Of a stretch of 64,000 nt of DNA, positions 35,995 to 46,979 are shown piece by piece (within the stretch, counting starts at the first letter, position 1; the number at the start of each line of letters is the position of its first letter). The notes under the pieces are model-generated. The model ran no database searches, was not told the origin of the DNA, and saw nothing but the letters and a program-made list of their open reading frames with translations. This DNA is from Cordia subcordata (lineage: Eukaryota; Streptophyta; Magnoliopsida; Boraginales; Cordiaceae): the NCBI GenBank assembly GCA_028554755.1, contig JAPTOF010000024.1, positions 3,038,001 to 3,102,000 on the forward strand. Direction: 5' to 3'. Both the position numbers and the translations under genes were made by a program.

Positions 35995-38247
35995 CAAAGA
36001 TCTAGTATACTCTTTAAACCCAGGGAATTCTCGGGTTAATTGTGTAGGATCGATAATATTACATGTGGTCTATCCTAATCCATATTTCTAAAATTCTACC
36101 AAGAAAACATAACAAGAAAATTGAATAACCACATAACACACACAAAAACATGCTTAAGAACATATAGAACATAATTAGTTTTTGCAAAACTATGTAAAGC
36201 TAACCTCTTGAAGCGTGGGGTCTTCAATGAAGCTATAACTATCACGAGCTTTGTTCCCGCTCAAGAACAAAGCCATCAAAAATTTTATTATAAAGGTATT
36301 GCAACAAGCAACTCCCTAGTCTTCTTCCCAATGATTAAAGAGACTTATCTTGAGAGAATAGCCTCTTGTGTAAGAAGAAGCAAAGTAATGTGCTCTTGAA
36401 AATCTAAAGCAAAAATCACACAATAAGTGTATATTATGTGTTGTAGTATTCTCTTGCAAAATGGAAGAGATCAACTACAAAATTTTTTGGATGGTTGAAA
36501 TGGTTTAAGGTCTTGCCTATTTATCGAAAAATTTTGGCACCTAAACCTTGTAAACTTTTCGTGTGTGAAATTTTTGCCGCATGTCATGGAAGTTACTTGT
36601 ACAATTTGAATTCTTCTTGTAGTAACTTTCCAGCACCTGTCTTGGAAGATTGGGCCAAGCACACAATCTAAGTCCAACATATAATCTATTATCCATGTAG
36701 AGGCCTAAGCCCAATAAGAAACAATTAAAGCCCAATTATGTTATCTTGGACTCTAAAGAAAACCCAAAACCCAACTCCAAGCTTTGGCCCAATAAGGCTA
36801 CTACTACAATATGGAATTTGCTCTTTCAAGATTACTCTCTCAAAGTCATTTCAACTAGGGAAGGACCAAGAAGACAAAATTAACCTTGGCTTCCAAAAAT
36901 AATCAAAAGTGTCCTTGCCCGAGCTAGGCAACATAATAATTATTTTTAATTCCTATCTATTCCACCATAAGATCAAAGTTGCACTCCAAGAATAATTGCT
37001 ATTACCCAAAAGCTTATTATAAAAGAATGTGAACTTTGTCTTTGACCTACTAAGTAACTGACCATAATGCCCTTCTATGTATGTCCACAGCTAAGGCCAG
37101 TCCTTTGGCTTGTGTACTGTCACCTACTTAGCTGTATCTTTTTCCGTTGAGTTTCTTGGCCTATTGCCAAACATCCTTAGTCATAGAATCTCTTGATCTA
37201 GGAAGCGACCCTCAAGGCATATGACTAATTCACCCATAAAGGTAATATCACTAGATCTAGATTCGAATGATAAATTTGGACAATCCCAAAGAGGGCACAT
37301 AGATTCCATATTGCATATGTATGTGCTAATTAATTAGAACTTATCACTCAATGCACAAGGTTATTGATCCTAATAAAGTAAGATCTCACCCACAGTGAAT
37401 CAAAGTACGAAACCCTAACTTCATTAGTTTATTCATATATGCTCAAGATTAAGAGCAATGATTTTTTAGTAATAGTATCTTGTTTTCTTTTTTTTATAGT
37501 ACGTCTCTAGAAGACATACTCACAATGGTCTTATCCAATATGTGATACACGTACTATCGAGACAAATCCGAAAAGTCCTCCACTGACCTAGGTAGATCAC
37601 CTTTAATGAGGAGACTTGCTCAATATAACCTTATCTCGGTAGATGGCCCAACACTACTATTCGGTTACGGACTCAATTTATGACGTGACTAAATCTACAC
37701 TTGGACCTACTGTGCGTCTAGTCTCACTGCGTACCCAAGTCATTAGTTCAAGTGAAGGGACCTTTATGCATACATCAATAAAACATATCAAAGATAATAC
37801 ATAAGAAACTCATAATGCCATTTAACAAAATGATTATACATTGTTTAACATCCAAAATGTCATATACAAGTGAGATTTAGGGCATACTAATCCTAACAAA
37901 TTGCGCCTTCATATAAGTCTGGTGCCATTGTAAAGCTTTTCTTTCCAAGTGGATAGAGGCATCGAGAAATTATTCACATTTGTATGTCCAACCCCGGCGG
38001 TCGGTGCTATCAAGAAGAAATTCAACTCATGAATGTCATGTTGGAATTTGATAATAATGACTAACATGCTCGTGAGCGATTGGCTCCTCAACGCTAGCCC
38101 TTTCTACCCTTGCCAGAGCTACGATTATTTGGCAAAGTTCTTGCATACCTCGTTCCTGAAACAGCGTTTCTGCCATGGTGCGTAATCGCGCAAGGTATCG
38201 ACATCACGCCAGAGCTTAGTTGCCCTAGTTTGTTCTGCCATTGTCAT
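35995..38247 (-). pseudogene. gag: Chromovirus gag relic, interrupted by a solo LTR
   Basis: The ATG at 38247 opens MTMAEQTRATKLWRDVD. Further down, GWTYKCE.FLD and IHLERKALQWHQTYMK (about 37,905-38,010) are the signature of a chromovirus gag core. The segment between them is shorter than usual, so an internal deletion is likely. The frame is cut at 37899 by an Angela-like solo LTR and resumes at 36042 with the residues expected next in the family (LTREFPGFKEYTRSL), then ends at 35995 where a Tat-type LTR begins. The zinc knuckle and protease that should follow are not found anywhere in the window. Stops and frame changes are present. Confidence 0.75.
36043..37898 (-). mobile_element. Angela-like solo LTR with perfect target duplication
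   Basis: On the minus strand it starts TGTTAGGATTAGTATGCCC at 37898 and ends CGATCCTACA at 36043; 1856 bases. Both flanks are AATTG on the plus strand (36038-36042 and 37899-37903), a perfect 5-bp duplication. Its body follows the Angela-like LTRs at 407 and 6758 but is more diverged in the last 700 bases, so it is a different subfamily. Confidence 0.9.
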
Positions 38248-38376
38248 GGTAATTCGCGGGTTCCCAGAATCTGAAGTCTGAAATCTCATATCCTTAATAG
38301 GATATGTTCTTGATGAAGAACCCTAAATGACAAACTCTTCAGGGGTCGAGGATGAATTCCCCTGAACGGAGCTTGT

Positions 38377-38440
<64 letters not shown>
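38377..38440. repeat. (GA)n microsatellite
   Basis: About 64 bases of GA repeat, broken once by AAAG, in the leader between the chromovirus 5' LTR and gag. Confidence 0.95.
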
Positions 38441-38443
<3 letters not shown>

Positions 38444-38482
38444 AGACTGAATAGTATAGAGATTGAGAAAGATCAAGGGTAA

Positions 38483-38785
38483 CGTTATTAGATGCCTCAA
38501 TTAATACAGATTTGTGCTTATTTATACAATATCGAGCTTAGTTAGTTAAGCTCGCCCAACTCCCAACTGCTCAGCTACTTCTAACAGCTTAACAACCACC
38601 CTAACTAACTGAAATATTGGCTAAAAGACTAGCATATCCCTTCTAATTGAGTACAAAAGACCATAGTGCCCATACCAACTAACAACTAACCAGACATACT
38701 CATTTGACTCCCAAGCCCTTACTTATTCCAGATAAAAGACTAATATACCCTTTATTCTATTATTATTACAAAAAGACCTATATCA
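38483..38785 (-). repeat. 5' LTR of the chromovirus
   Basis: It matches 296-406 plus 2155-2350 and lacks the solo LTR present in that copy. Gag lies to its left on the minus strand. The primer site expected just inside was not recognisable. Confidence 0.78.
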
Positions 38786-39620
38786 TAGAACCCTATGATT
38801 ACAGCAGTCCTGACTTTGATAAAATTGAACAAATGTATGTTAACTATTATGGCGAGCAGTAGGGCTATTATAACCCAGAAGATGAGTATTATCCTAAGAT
38901 ATATCCTACCTAAGAATGGGGAGACTTAAACCTCTAATTCATGAAAGGCAGTCAACCCCAACATTAAAGCAGTAAGATCGAATGGAGCCTTGTCATCTGG
39001 AAAGGGCCTCTCATACTATGTTAGTTCAGCAGCAGCAAGGGAGAGAAAGAGGACAAAAAAGATAAGCCCCCAGACATTCCATCCCTAGAAGGTTCCGGCA
39101 AGCCTAAAGGTGATAGACTTGACTTTGACGATGGGGGCAACTTGGCTCAGCCTATTTAAGTAAGTGGAATACTGGTTCAAGGGAATATGGCGTTTACGTT
39201 GCCACTAACTTTTCAGGCACCACTATGCCAAAACACATGCTTGGAAAAGGACGTGTTTAAGGTAGACACATCAGAAACTCAACCTAAAATTCTTCAAGAT
39301 TTGGACCCTGCCCTAGATAAGAATGATGATGAAGCCTTTTCAGCCTTACAGGTGTTCATGAAGCCCTCGTCACTTCATCTCTTTCAGCATGTCAGGCCCT
39401 TGTACATGATCGCGCACTTCGAGGGATAGCCATGACCAAGGTACTTGTGGACAATAGCGCTACTATCAATGCCTTGCCTGCTGCTACTTTCAAGTGATTA
39501 TACAAGACGAAGGATGACTTACTCCAGGCCTACATCCTTATTGTTAACTTCACTGGGGAGGCTGTCAAGCTAAAAAGTGTGCTTCACTTTGGGGTTATTG
39601 TGGGGAGCAAGACATCCTGA
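38786..39620 (+). pseudogene. Ty3/gypsy (Tat/Ogre-like) gag-protease fragment
   Basis: A Tyr/Glu-rich stretch (FDKIEQMYVNYYGEQ, 38,820-38,860) is followed by LDFDDGGNLAQPI and MAFTLPLTFQAP (39,187 on). A retropepsin segment, IAMTKVLVDNSATINALPAATF, is read in two parts at 39,430-39,500; the catalytic triplet is D-N-S rather than D-T/S-G. The segment ends with VNFTGEAVKLKSVL and VIVGSKTS (39,600), as in Ogre/Tat proteases. A frame change occurs near 39,410 and several stops are present. No RT follows: similarity ends at about 39,620. The chromovirus LTR abuts its left side. Confidence 0.65.
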
Positions 39621-42390
39621 AGGGAAAAGGGAGTTTAAAGGCTTAAACTTTTTAAAATATGAAATTAAGAGCATGAAATTTAAAAACTTTAATAGAAGGA
39701 ATTAAACATACCTAAATTGAAATTTTATTCTCAGTTAAGTAATAGCATTAATTTTTCGCTTATGTGGCATTTTATTTTATTTTTCTATCTTATGTTGATT
39801 TTCTTACATGGCAATCTAACTCTTATGTGATATATAAACACACGCGTATAAGTTTTAAGCTATTGTGCAGTTGTCTAAATTTTGAAAAGTTTTTTGTTGG
39901 CTATGAGAATATAAATTAATTTAATTTTTTTCTTTTGCTTAATATAAATGTTTTTATATGTTCATAATTTAAAAAATAAATTAATTAATTAATTATGTGT
40001 TTTAAATATTAAAATAAAAAATTAAATGATTTACAATAAACCAAAAATTTATTGTGCATTTAATTTAATTGGTTTAACTTAATACATTTTTGCATATTAA
40101 AAAAATTAATAAAAAAAATTATTGCATTAATCTAAGTATTAAGTTAATAATATAAAGTAATTTTGCATTTAATTTAATTGGTTTAAACTTTAAACAAAAA
40201 TTATTTAAGTGTACAATTAACAGTGGTTTATTGTAAATTATTTAATTTTTTTAATACTTAAAATGCACAATTAATTTAAATTTTTTAAATTTGAAATATA
40301 TAAAAAAATTATATTGAGCAAAAAAAAAAATGAAGATTAATCTATATTCTTATAGCCACCAAAAAGGATTTTCAATATTCATAGTATACATGTACGTAAT
40401 AGTTTAGAATTTACAAGTTTGTGAGTGTATGTGTCATGTAGGGGTTAGATTACTATGTAAAAAATATTCATCTAGTATAGAAAAATAAAATAAAATGCTA
40501 AGTAAACAAAAAATAACATCGTTACTAAAGAACATGTAAAATTTGACTTTGTCGTAAGTTCAAGCCCTTTTATTCCTTTTAAAGTTCAAGCATTTAATTT
40601 CATATTTTGTAAAGTTCAATCTTTAAAACTACTTTTTTTTTCCCAATTATAAACTTATCAAAACAATAAATATCAATAATCTGATAATTTCACAACATTA
40701 TTAATTCTAGAAAAGAAGTATATATTTCTTAACTCAACAAAAAGTCAACGTTGTGCTACAAATAAAAATTGAGACCAATCTTCCCGTCCTTAAATACCAT
40801 ACACAGTCCATATTACTGAAAAACTAATTAATGTAGACCTTCGATCTTGAAAAGACTTTTGAAAGTTAAATGAAAAATACCCAATTTCATGTAAAGATAT
40901 GACATATATGCTATATGGATATAGAGATATAAGATATGTAAAGATATGATAGATATAAGATTATATATATCTCACATTCGGTACATGATATGTAAAGATA
41001 ATTTTCTTTTTTCCGGTTAACGATATGTAAAGATATGATATCATAAAACGTTATAATATATTCGTGATATAAAGATATGAAAAACAAACACAAATCAGTG
41101 GAGAGATATGCCTACTTTTTCAAATTTGGATAATAATCCATTCTTCCCATTATGCTAATCCTTTTTTTTTTTTGGGAAATTTTAATAGACTTATCCTTTT
41201 GGACCTTGTGATTGTTGAGTTTTTCGAATTTGCCCTCTACATCTGAATAAGATGCTAATTAAATAGATCCATAGTAAAGGTGCAAATTTTGGACAAGAGA
41301 TAGTCTTTCTATTTTATTTTTTTTTTCTGGTGTGCTAAAGTAGCCATCGTTTATTCAAAATTTTTATAATATTACCCAACACAAGTTACCTCCAAAGTTT
41401 TAAGAGGATAATAAGTGCAAAAAATATGAGCCCACACAATGACCGTATTAAATGCTGGCTTGCTAATGGACAGAGATGGCTTAAGAGATTAGAATGTTTA
41501 AAATGAAAATGCAATAGGAGGTCTCTTACAAATTTTATTGAATTTTTATTTTTCTAGCCTCTTGAGATGCGAAGTTATTAATTAAATATTTATAATCAAT
41601 TTTTTTCTAAAAATTTTCTCTTAATTGATATTATTATCAATTCATATACTAAGAGCTCCTTTCTGACCCTTTATAAATTTTACTTAAAATTTACGTGCAT
41701 TACTACTTGTTAAAAATTTATCAAGAACTCCTTTTTGGGATTATATTAAAGCTTTAACCTTTTGCTTCTTTTTAAGTTTTGAATAACGTAATTTATATTT
41801 TTTAGTTGATATAATTAAACTCTTATAAATTACAAAAAGAAAATGAATATATGTACAGAAAAATAACATATATCTAACAAAAATATAAATTTACCAACTA
41901 AAAACAAAAAAATTAAAGATTAGAAGAATAAAACCTAATATTGGAAGTTTGGTAACAAAAATAAATTATTTCTTAAGAGTTCTTCAACAAAAATAAATTT
42001 TAAAAATTAAAAAAGTTATTCTAATTGGTAAAGTAATCATTAGTGACAATTTTGATGGAGAAAGAATCAGAGAAAAAAGTGTAGGAATTGCGGAAAACTA
42101 ACAATGATGTTATTATTGACTAATGAGGGGAAAGAATGAGATTTATTAGTAATTGTAGGGCATTTTCATTCATGACTTTTTTCTATTAAAAACAAAATTA
42201 AGTACAATAACATTTTTTCATAAAATTATGTAAAATATAATTATAAAATTTTAAAATTTGGGGTCTAAAATATTTAAGGACCTAAAGCGAGGGCTTTAAT
42301 TGCTTTACATTTAAGCCACCCTTGCGGATGAAATCAACTAAATTGAAATAGAAATTGTTATATAAGGAACTTTACAAAATATAAGGCACT
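39621..42390. other. AT-rich DNA, nothing recognised
   Basis: About 2.8 kb of very A+T-rich sequence with no ORF carrying a recognisable domain, no LTR landmarks and only short simple runs. Ancient decayed repeats or true intergenic DNA are both possible. Confidence 0.6.
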
Positions 42391-42480
42391 AAGGATAGTT
42401 TAAGTAGTTAACTATCTCTTCAGATGTGAAATCTTAAGTTCAATCCCATAGGGTTGAGAGGTGTATCCCAAAAAAAGAAA
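42391..42480 (+). repeat. tRNA-derived SINE-like copy 1
   Basis: GGATAGTTTAAGTAGTTAAC resembles a degenerate pol III A box region, and about 35 bases later AAGTTCAATCCC resembles a B box. A poly-A-rich tail follows. Two similar copies occur at 42762 and 55615. Confidence 0.5.
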
Positions 42481-42761
42481 ACTTAAAAACAATACAACTT
42501 TCTTCTACAAGTAATAAACACTTAAAAGTGTACCATCTTCTTTACATACAAGTGACCCATACGATATACATGGGAGAAATGCAAACTTTTCTATATAAAT
42601 TTTTATAGTTTATACCAAGATAAAATATAAATATATTTTATTAAATTTTGTTCTTGATACAGTTTTTTTAATGAGAGATTTAGAATGGTTGAATATAATA
42701 CTTAAATTGGAAAAGGAAAATAAGAAAAGAGTTCTGATTTCAATTAGAAATAATTTTGAGA

Positions 42762-42857
42762 TTAGAGGTAGTTTAAGTAGTTGAAACTATCTCACTAAGA
42801 GTGAGGTCCTAAATTTAAATCTAATGGGGATTGGAAAAAGAGTTGAGGTGGGGGATT
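42762..42857 (+). repeat. tRNA-derived SINE-like copy 2
   Basis: GAGGTAGTTTAAGTAGTTGA with a CTATCTCACTAAGAGTGAGG centre and AAATTTAAATCTAATGGGGA in the B-box position. It is collinear with copy 1 and more diverged in the B box. Confidence 0.5.
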
Positions 42858-42929
42858 ATAAATAAATTAAAAATAATGTTAGATGAATTCAATATTTTTT
42901 GTTCAAAATAATGATTATGTAGATAAACA

Positions 42930-43423
42930 TGTATAAAGTTGTTCTATAATATAACATAAAAGCTCTATGGTTGCCACATTAGCTTTCTTGAGCTCTAATT
43001 ATATGCCATGTCACATGTATAAAGCTCCACAGAGGAGCCGCATCATATCATATTTTGATACATCACCTTTAATTTATGAGCTTACAAAAAATTATTAATG
43101 ACTACTTTTAATCAGCTTAAATTTATGAACTTAAATATTTTTAGTGACCACTTTTAACTACACATATATACTTTTAGTTATACGTTTAAACATTTTACAT
43201 TTTTAAAGCAAACCCATTCCCTTCTTCTCTTTTGAGAAATTTTTTTTACTAAATTTTCTCAATCAGAATTTAAATTTAAATGAGAATAACATAAAATATA
43301 ATAGAATTTGAAAGTTGTGGAATTATGAATTAAAATATTTTTTTATACATATTTATCTACATAATCAATATAAATATATATATATGCACACATACAATTT
43401 TACCACAAAAGCTAACACATATA
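42930..43423. repeat. Helitron-related fragment
   Basis: TATAAAGTTGTTC followed by GAGCTCTAATTATATGCCATG resembles the first ~120 bases of the candidate Helitron at 43424 (TATAAAGTTGTTTTG, then GAGCTC and GCATGCCACATCACC). No 3' hairpin end was seen for this fragment. Confidence 0.4.
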
Positions 43424-45170
43424 TCTATACTATACTATATATATAAAGTTGTTTTGCTAGCTAATTTGTGAGCTCTCTCCATGACATCTCAGCTTTTTTA
43501 ACTTTAAAAGCATGCCACATCACCTGCATTTCTTTATCTCTAATAGCATGCCACATTACTTGCATATGAACATAATGTCTCCTATTTTGCCATATCATCT
43601 TCCATTTATAACGTTAAAAAAATAGGAATTTATAACAAAATAAACTAATAATCAATTTTTAAAAGCTAATTATAACTATACATTTATAATAAATTAATAA
43701 TAAGATTTTAAAGCTAATATGTGCACACAGAAACACAAACACATATAATATATCTATATATAATTATTTTTATCTAAAAATTATTAATTTTCAAGAAGCA
43801 AACTATGTCACCGATCCCTAATGTTGCCATTCTTCAAAAATAAGTCCTTAATGTTTTAACATGTTCAAATTAATCTACAATATGTTGAAAGTGAATGAGA
43901 AATTAGAGATTTTCTCATCATTAATTATTTTGAGACTTTTGATCTTCCTATTAAGTTGGATGTGAAATTCTAAGAGGTTGTGAGATTTTTAAAAGTTCTC
44001 CATAATCTTCAGTATGTGATTAGTGCTTGGAAGTTTTATATAACTCTTGGTATTCCTCCATGAATGTGATAATGAAGGCTTTATCTCTTTTAGCACCTAT
44101 AAATAGTAGTCTTCCAGCAAGGTACAAGACACACCAAGAAGCGAATCTTACTCCACCCAGTCTTAATTAGTTGCATATAATTTTACATAGTTCTAGCATT
44201 TGTAGTTTTCCATAGTAGAAAGAGTTCAGACATTGAATCAAAATCAGGTCTCAATTTTATTTGCTTTACAGTTTTTGTTGTAATTTATCTTTGTTTATTT
44301 CATATTCTTCATAATATACATGTCAAATTCTTATTTATTCTTTTCTACATTTATTTTATGTTGTCATGAACTATTTACTCAATGTTTTAATATTTTCAAC
44401 ATAATATTTATACAATGCTATTAATAAAATTATACCTAAAAGATTTAAGTGGTTTTAGAAGATGTTATTTTTCCTTTCGAAAAGCCTTAGGAGATGAGAC
44501 ATCATATTAATTATCTTCTAATTTGAGGCAAATATAAAAAATCATGTTTAGAAATACATAAAATTATATTTATAGGATATCTAGAACATATAAAAAATTT
44601 AACAATAATTATCTTTTAAGAACTTATAGAAGGTGTTGGATTGTCTTAACTATATCTTAATTTGAGGCAAAACCAATAACTTTAATTATTATTCACTTTA
44701 TTTTTATTAGTTATGCAATAAGAACATAAAAGAACAAATACAAAATTAAAAAAATAAAAATACAAAATTCATATTGATAACATGTTTAAAAGTATAAAAA
44801 TTATTTAAAAAAAAGTAACTCAACAAACTCGTGAAAAGCACGGGATATGAGAAATAAAACAAGAAGACACTAGGACCATGAATAGAAACAAAATGACCGT
44901 AATTGCAAGGTGATTGAGAAAAGCCCTATACAATTTTGAGATGTTCAAAAGCTTTTGTTACCAAATGATCCCCTTCTGTGTTTTATTTCTTCTACTCCTT
45001 CTCATTATTAATTCAAAATTTCTTTAATAAAAAATACTTTAAATTTCTTAATTCAAAATTTCTATATTCAAAAATAGTTTAAATTTCATTATATGATTAA
45101 ACGGTTTACAAATTTTAAGAATTATACAAAAACATTGATCCGTGCGAAGCACAAGCTCAGAGATTACTAG
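43424..45170 (+). mobile_element. Candidate non-autonomous Helitron
   Basis: The 5' end is TCTATACTATACTATATATA, preceded by A. The 3' end is ...GATTACTAG, followed by T, so it fits the Helitron rule of insertion between A and T with TC...CTRR termini. About 18 bases before the end is a short hairpin, GTGC-GAA-GCAC (45142-45152), in the context CCGTGCGAAGCAC typical of plant Helitron 3' ends. No replication-helicase coding is present in the 1747 bases. A similar hairpin-like string occurs at 44,828-44,846 and may mark a second, nested end. Confidence 0.65.
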
Positions 45171-45544
45171 TATATTATAAAAAGGATTTCATACCTTTTT
45201 ATCAAAGCAACATGTCTTCATTTAGTAAGATATTTTCCCTCAAAATGTCTATACCTTTTTCATTAATGTCTATACCTTTTTTCTTTTTACTTTCTCAATT
45301 AATTTTTTTGTTCAATTAGTTTAAATTTCTCACTAAAAAATATGATTAATATTCAAAAAATTATCAAAAATAAAATTTTATAAAATATTCATATTTTAGT
45401 CTCTTATAGTTGATGTGTATATGTGTGTGTGTGTGTTATATAAAGTAGAGTCCATATTCATCTCTTTAATGCCACATGTATTGATTCTATCAATTTTTTT
45501 TCCTCCAAAAATGTGTTACACTACACAATTATATTTTTAGTCTT
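45171..45544. other. AT-rich spacer with (TG)n tract
   Basis: No gene is seen. A short TG/TATG tract lies at 45,415-45,437. Confidence 0.6.
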
Positions 45545-46496
45545 TGTGAGTGGCACACTAGTTCTAAGGGGAGGAAAGGGAGGAGGGAGGGTGAATAGAG
45601 CTTGAAAAAATCCTTAATTGCGAACTTCAAAAATTCTTTTATTGCATTAATTGCAGAAGCATATTGCAAAGTTGAGTAGTGTGATTCAAGCCAAAATCGA
45701 AAGACAATAAGAAAATTAAAGAATATGATGATCTATAGTAGTTCAACCACCAAGCCTACGATACTCCCCGAGTATCCTGCTCGAGAATTTCAACAACTCC
45801 ACTAAAACCCTTGAACTTTACAAAAATTGGCTAAGCTCAAAAACCAACTATACAACCTTGATTTTAACCCAAAATCAAGAAACTCACTTGCAATTGTTTT
45901 TCAAATTTCAAACCTACAAGGCTAATCTACCTAAATCCCAACTTTTACAAGATAATAATATTGTCAATTATAAAGCACAAGTTAGAATTGATAAACAATA
46001 CAAGACCTATATTTGCTTTGAGAAAAGTGAAGCTCTTTTTGTATTATTTTCTCTTTTCTATTTCTTTTTTCAAAACTTTTTAAGCTCTCTTTTTTCTTGG
46101 GTTCTTGTGTTCTCTTTTGAAAACTCGAAGATAAGTGATATATACACACACACATGCCTCAATTGAAGATTAGCTGTTAAAAACAATGATTAAAATCCAA
46201 AAATAAAGTTTTGACCATTGTGGAGAAATAATAGTAAAAAATCGTACTAACGACAGCTATTATCAAGTTAAAATTTCAAAGTTTTGGGTAGACTTTCTTC
46301 GTACTGGTACCCCGACAAAGTTCCCTTGACAAGCTCCGGGGGAGATAGATCATGTCCGGTACCCCGGCAAAACACAGATAGTTTGAAAACTTTCTGATGG
46401 GCAAAGTTGAAAACTTATCTGGTATCTTGGCAAAGCCTACCTGGCAATACTCAAAAACTCATAAACATAAACAACATCATAGCTATAATGTCAATA
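45545..46496 (-). repeat. 3' LTR of the Sirevirus-like element
   Basis: 952 bases. It is collinear with the right LTR through GGGTGAATAGAGCTTGAAA and the later blocks, but it lacks about 450 bases present at 54,190-54,690 in the right copy. It keeps the terminal CATAGCTATAATGTCAAT block. Confidence 0.85.
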
Positions 46497-46510
46497 ATCT
46501 CCCCCTTTTT
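46497..46510 (-). promoter_or_regulatory. Polypurine tract of the Sirevirus-like element
   Basis: On the minus strand it reads AAAAAGGGGGAGAT immediately before the LTR start. Confidence 0.85.
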
Positions 46511-46979
46511 GATAATGATAACATACATGTGATTGATATAATTAGTGGGGTGTGATATAGAATCAAAGCTTCCCCTGAGATTATGCCAAGTTCCAACTTA
46601 TGGAAAGCTACTAAAGCTCCCCCATAATACATGCATAAATAACTTCATATATCATTTATTTATCAAGGCATATCATCAACCATGATAACCATAATAAGCA
46701 CATATCATGATTTCTCCCCTTTTTGGCATCATCAAAACATACGATAAACAAAGGGAGTGTCAAAATATCAAAAGAAGTAGCAACCATATTAATCATAAGA
46801 TCCATAGAATGCATTCATAATAAAAACATAATCTGACATATTTAAGAGTACCTAATAATTCATGAGAGTAAGTATTAAACTGACCATGCAAATGCAACAT
46901 GCAAGAAAATGAAATTGTTTTGGTGCATAAAAATGTAGAGCATTTTTTGAATAAAGGGAATGAAGGAAATTTAGTCACT

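Larger units (their letters stand above)
296..38785 (-). mobile_element. Chromovirus-type Ty3/gypsy element, split by ~33 kb of nested insertions
   Basis: This is the oldest frame of the left half of the window. Reading on the minus strand: 5' LTR at 38785-38483, gag start at 38247, gag remnants to 35995, then pol (RT, RNase H, integrase, chromodomain-like tail) from 5257 to 2351, a polypurine tract, and the 3' LTR at 2350-296. The short (~305 bp) LTRs and the C-terminal chromodomain-like segment fit a Reina-like chromovirus, though the lineage is my inference. The C-terminal part of gag and the protease are missing between the breakpoints at 35995 and 5257. No tRNA primer site could be recognised inside the 5' LTR, and no convincing target-site duplication was found. 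Confidence 0.72.

Noticed and set aside
291..38790. Target-site duplication for the outer chromovirus
   Set aside because: Flanks CCATA (291-295) and TAGAA (38786-38790) do not match, so no duplication is claimed.
42391..42480. Possible tRNA gene
   Set aside because: A- and B-box-like words are present but no cloverleaf with an anticodon stem and acceptor stem can be drawn; a SINE-like origin fits better.
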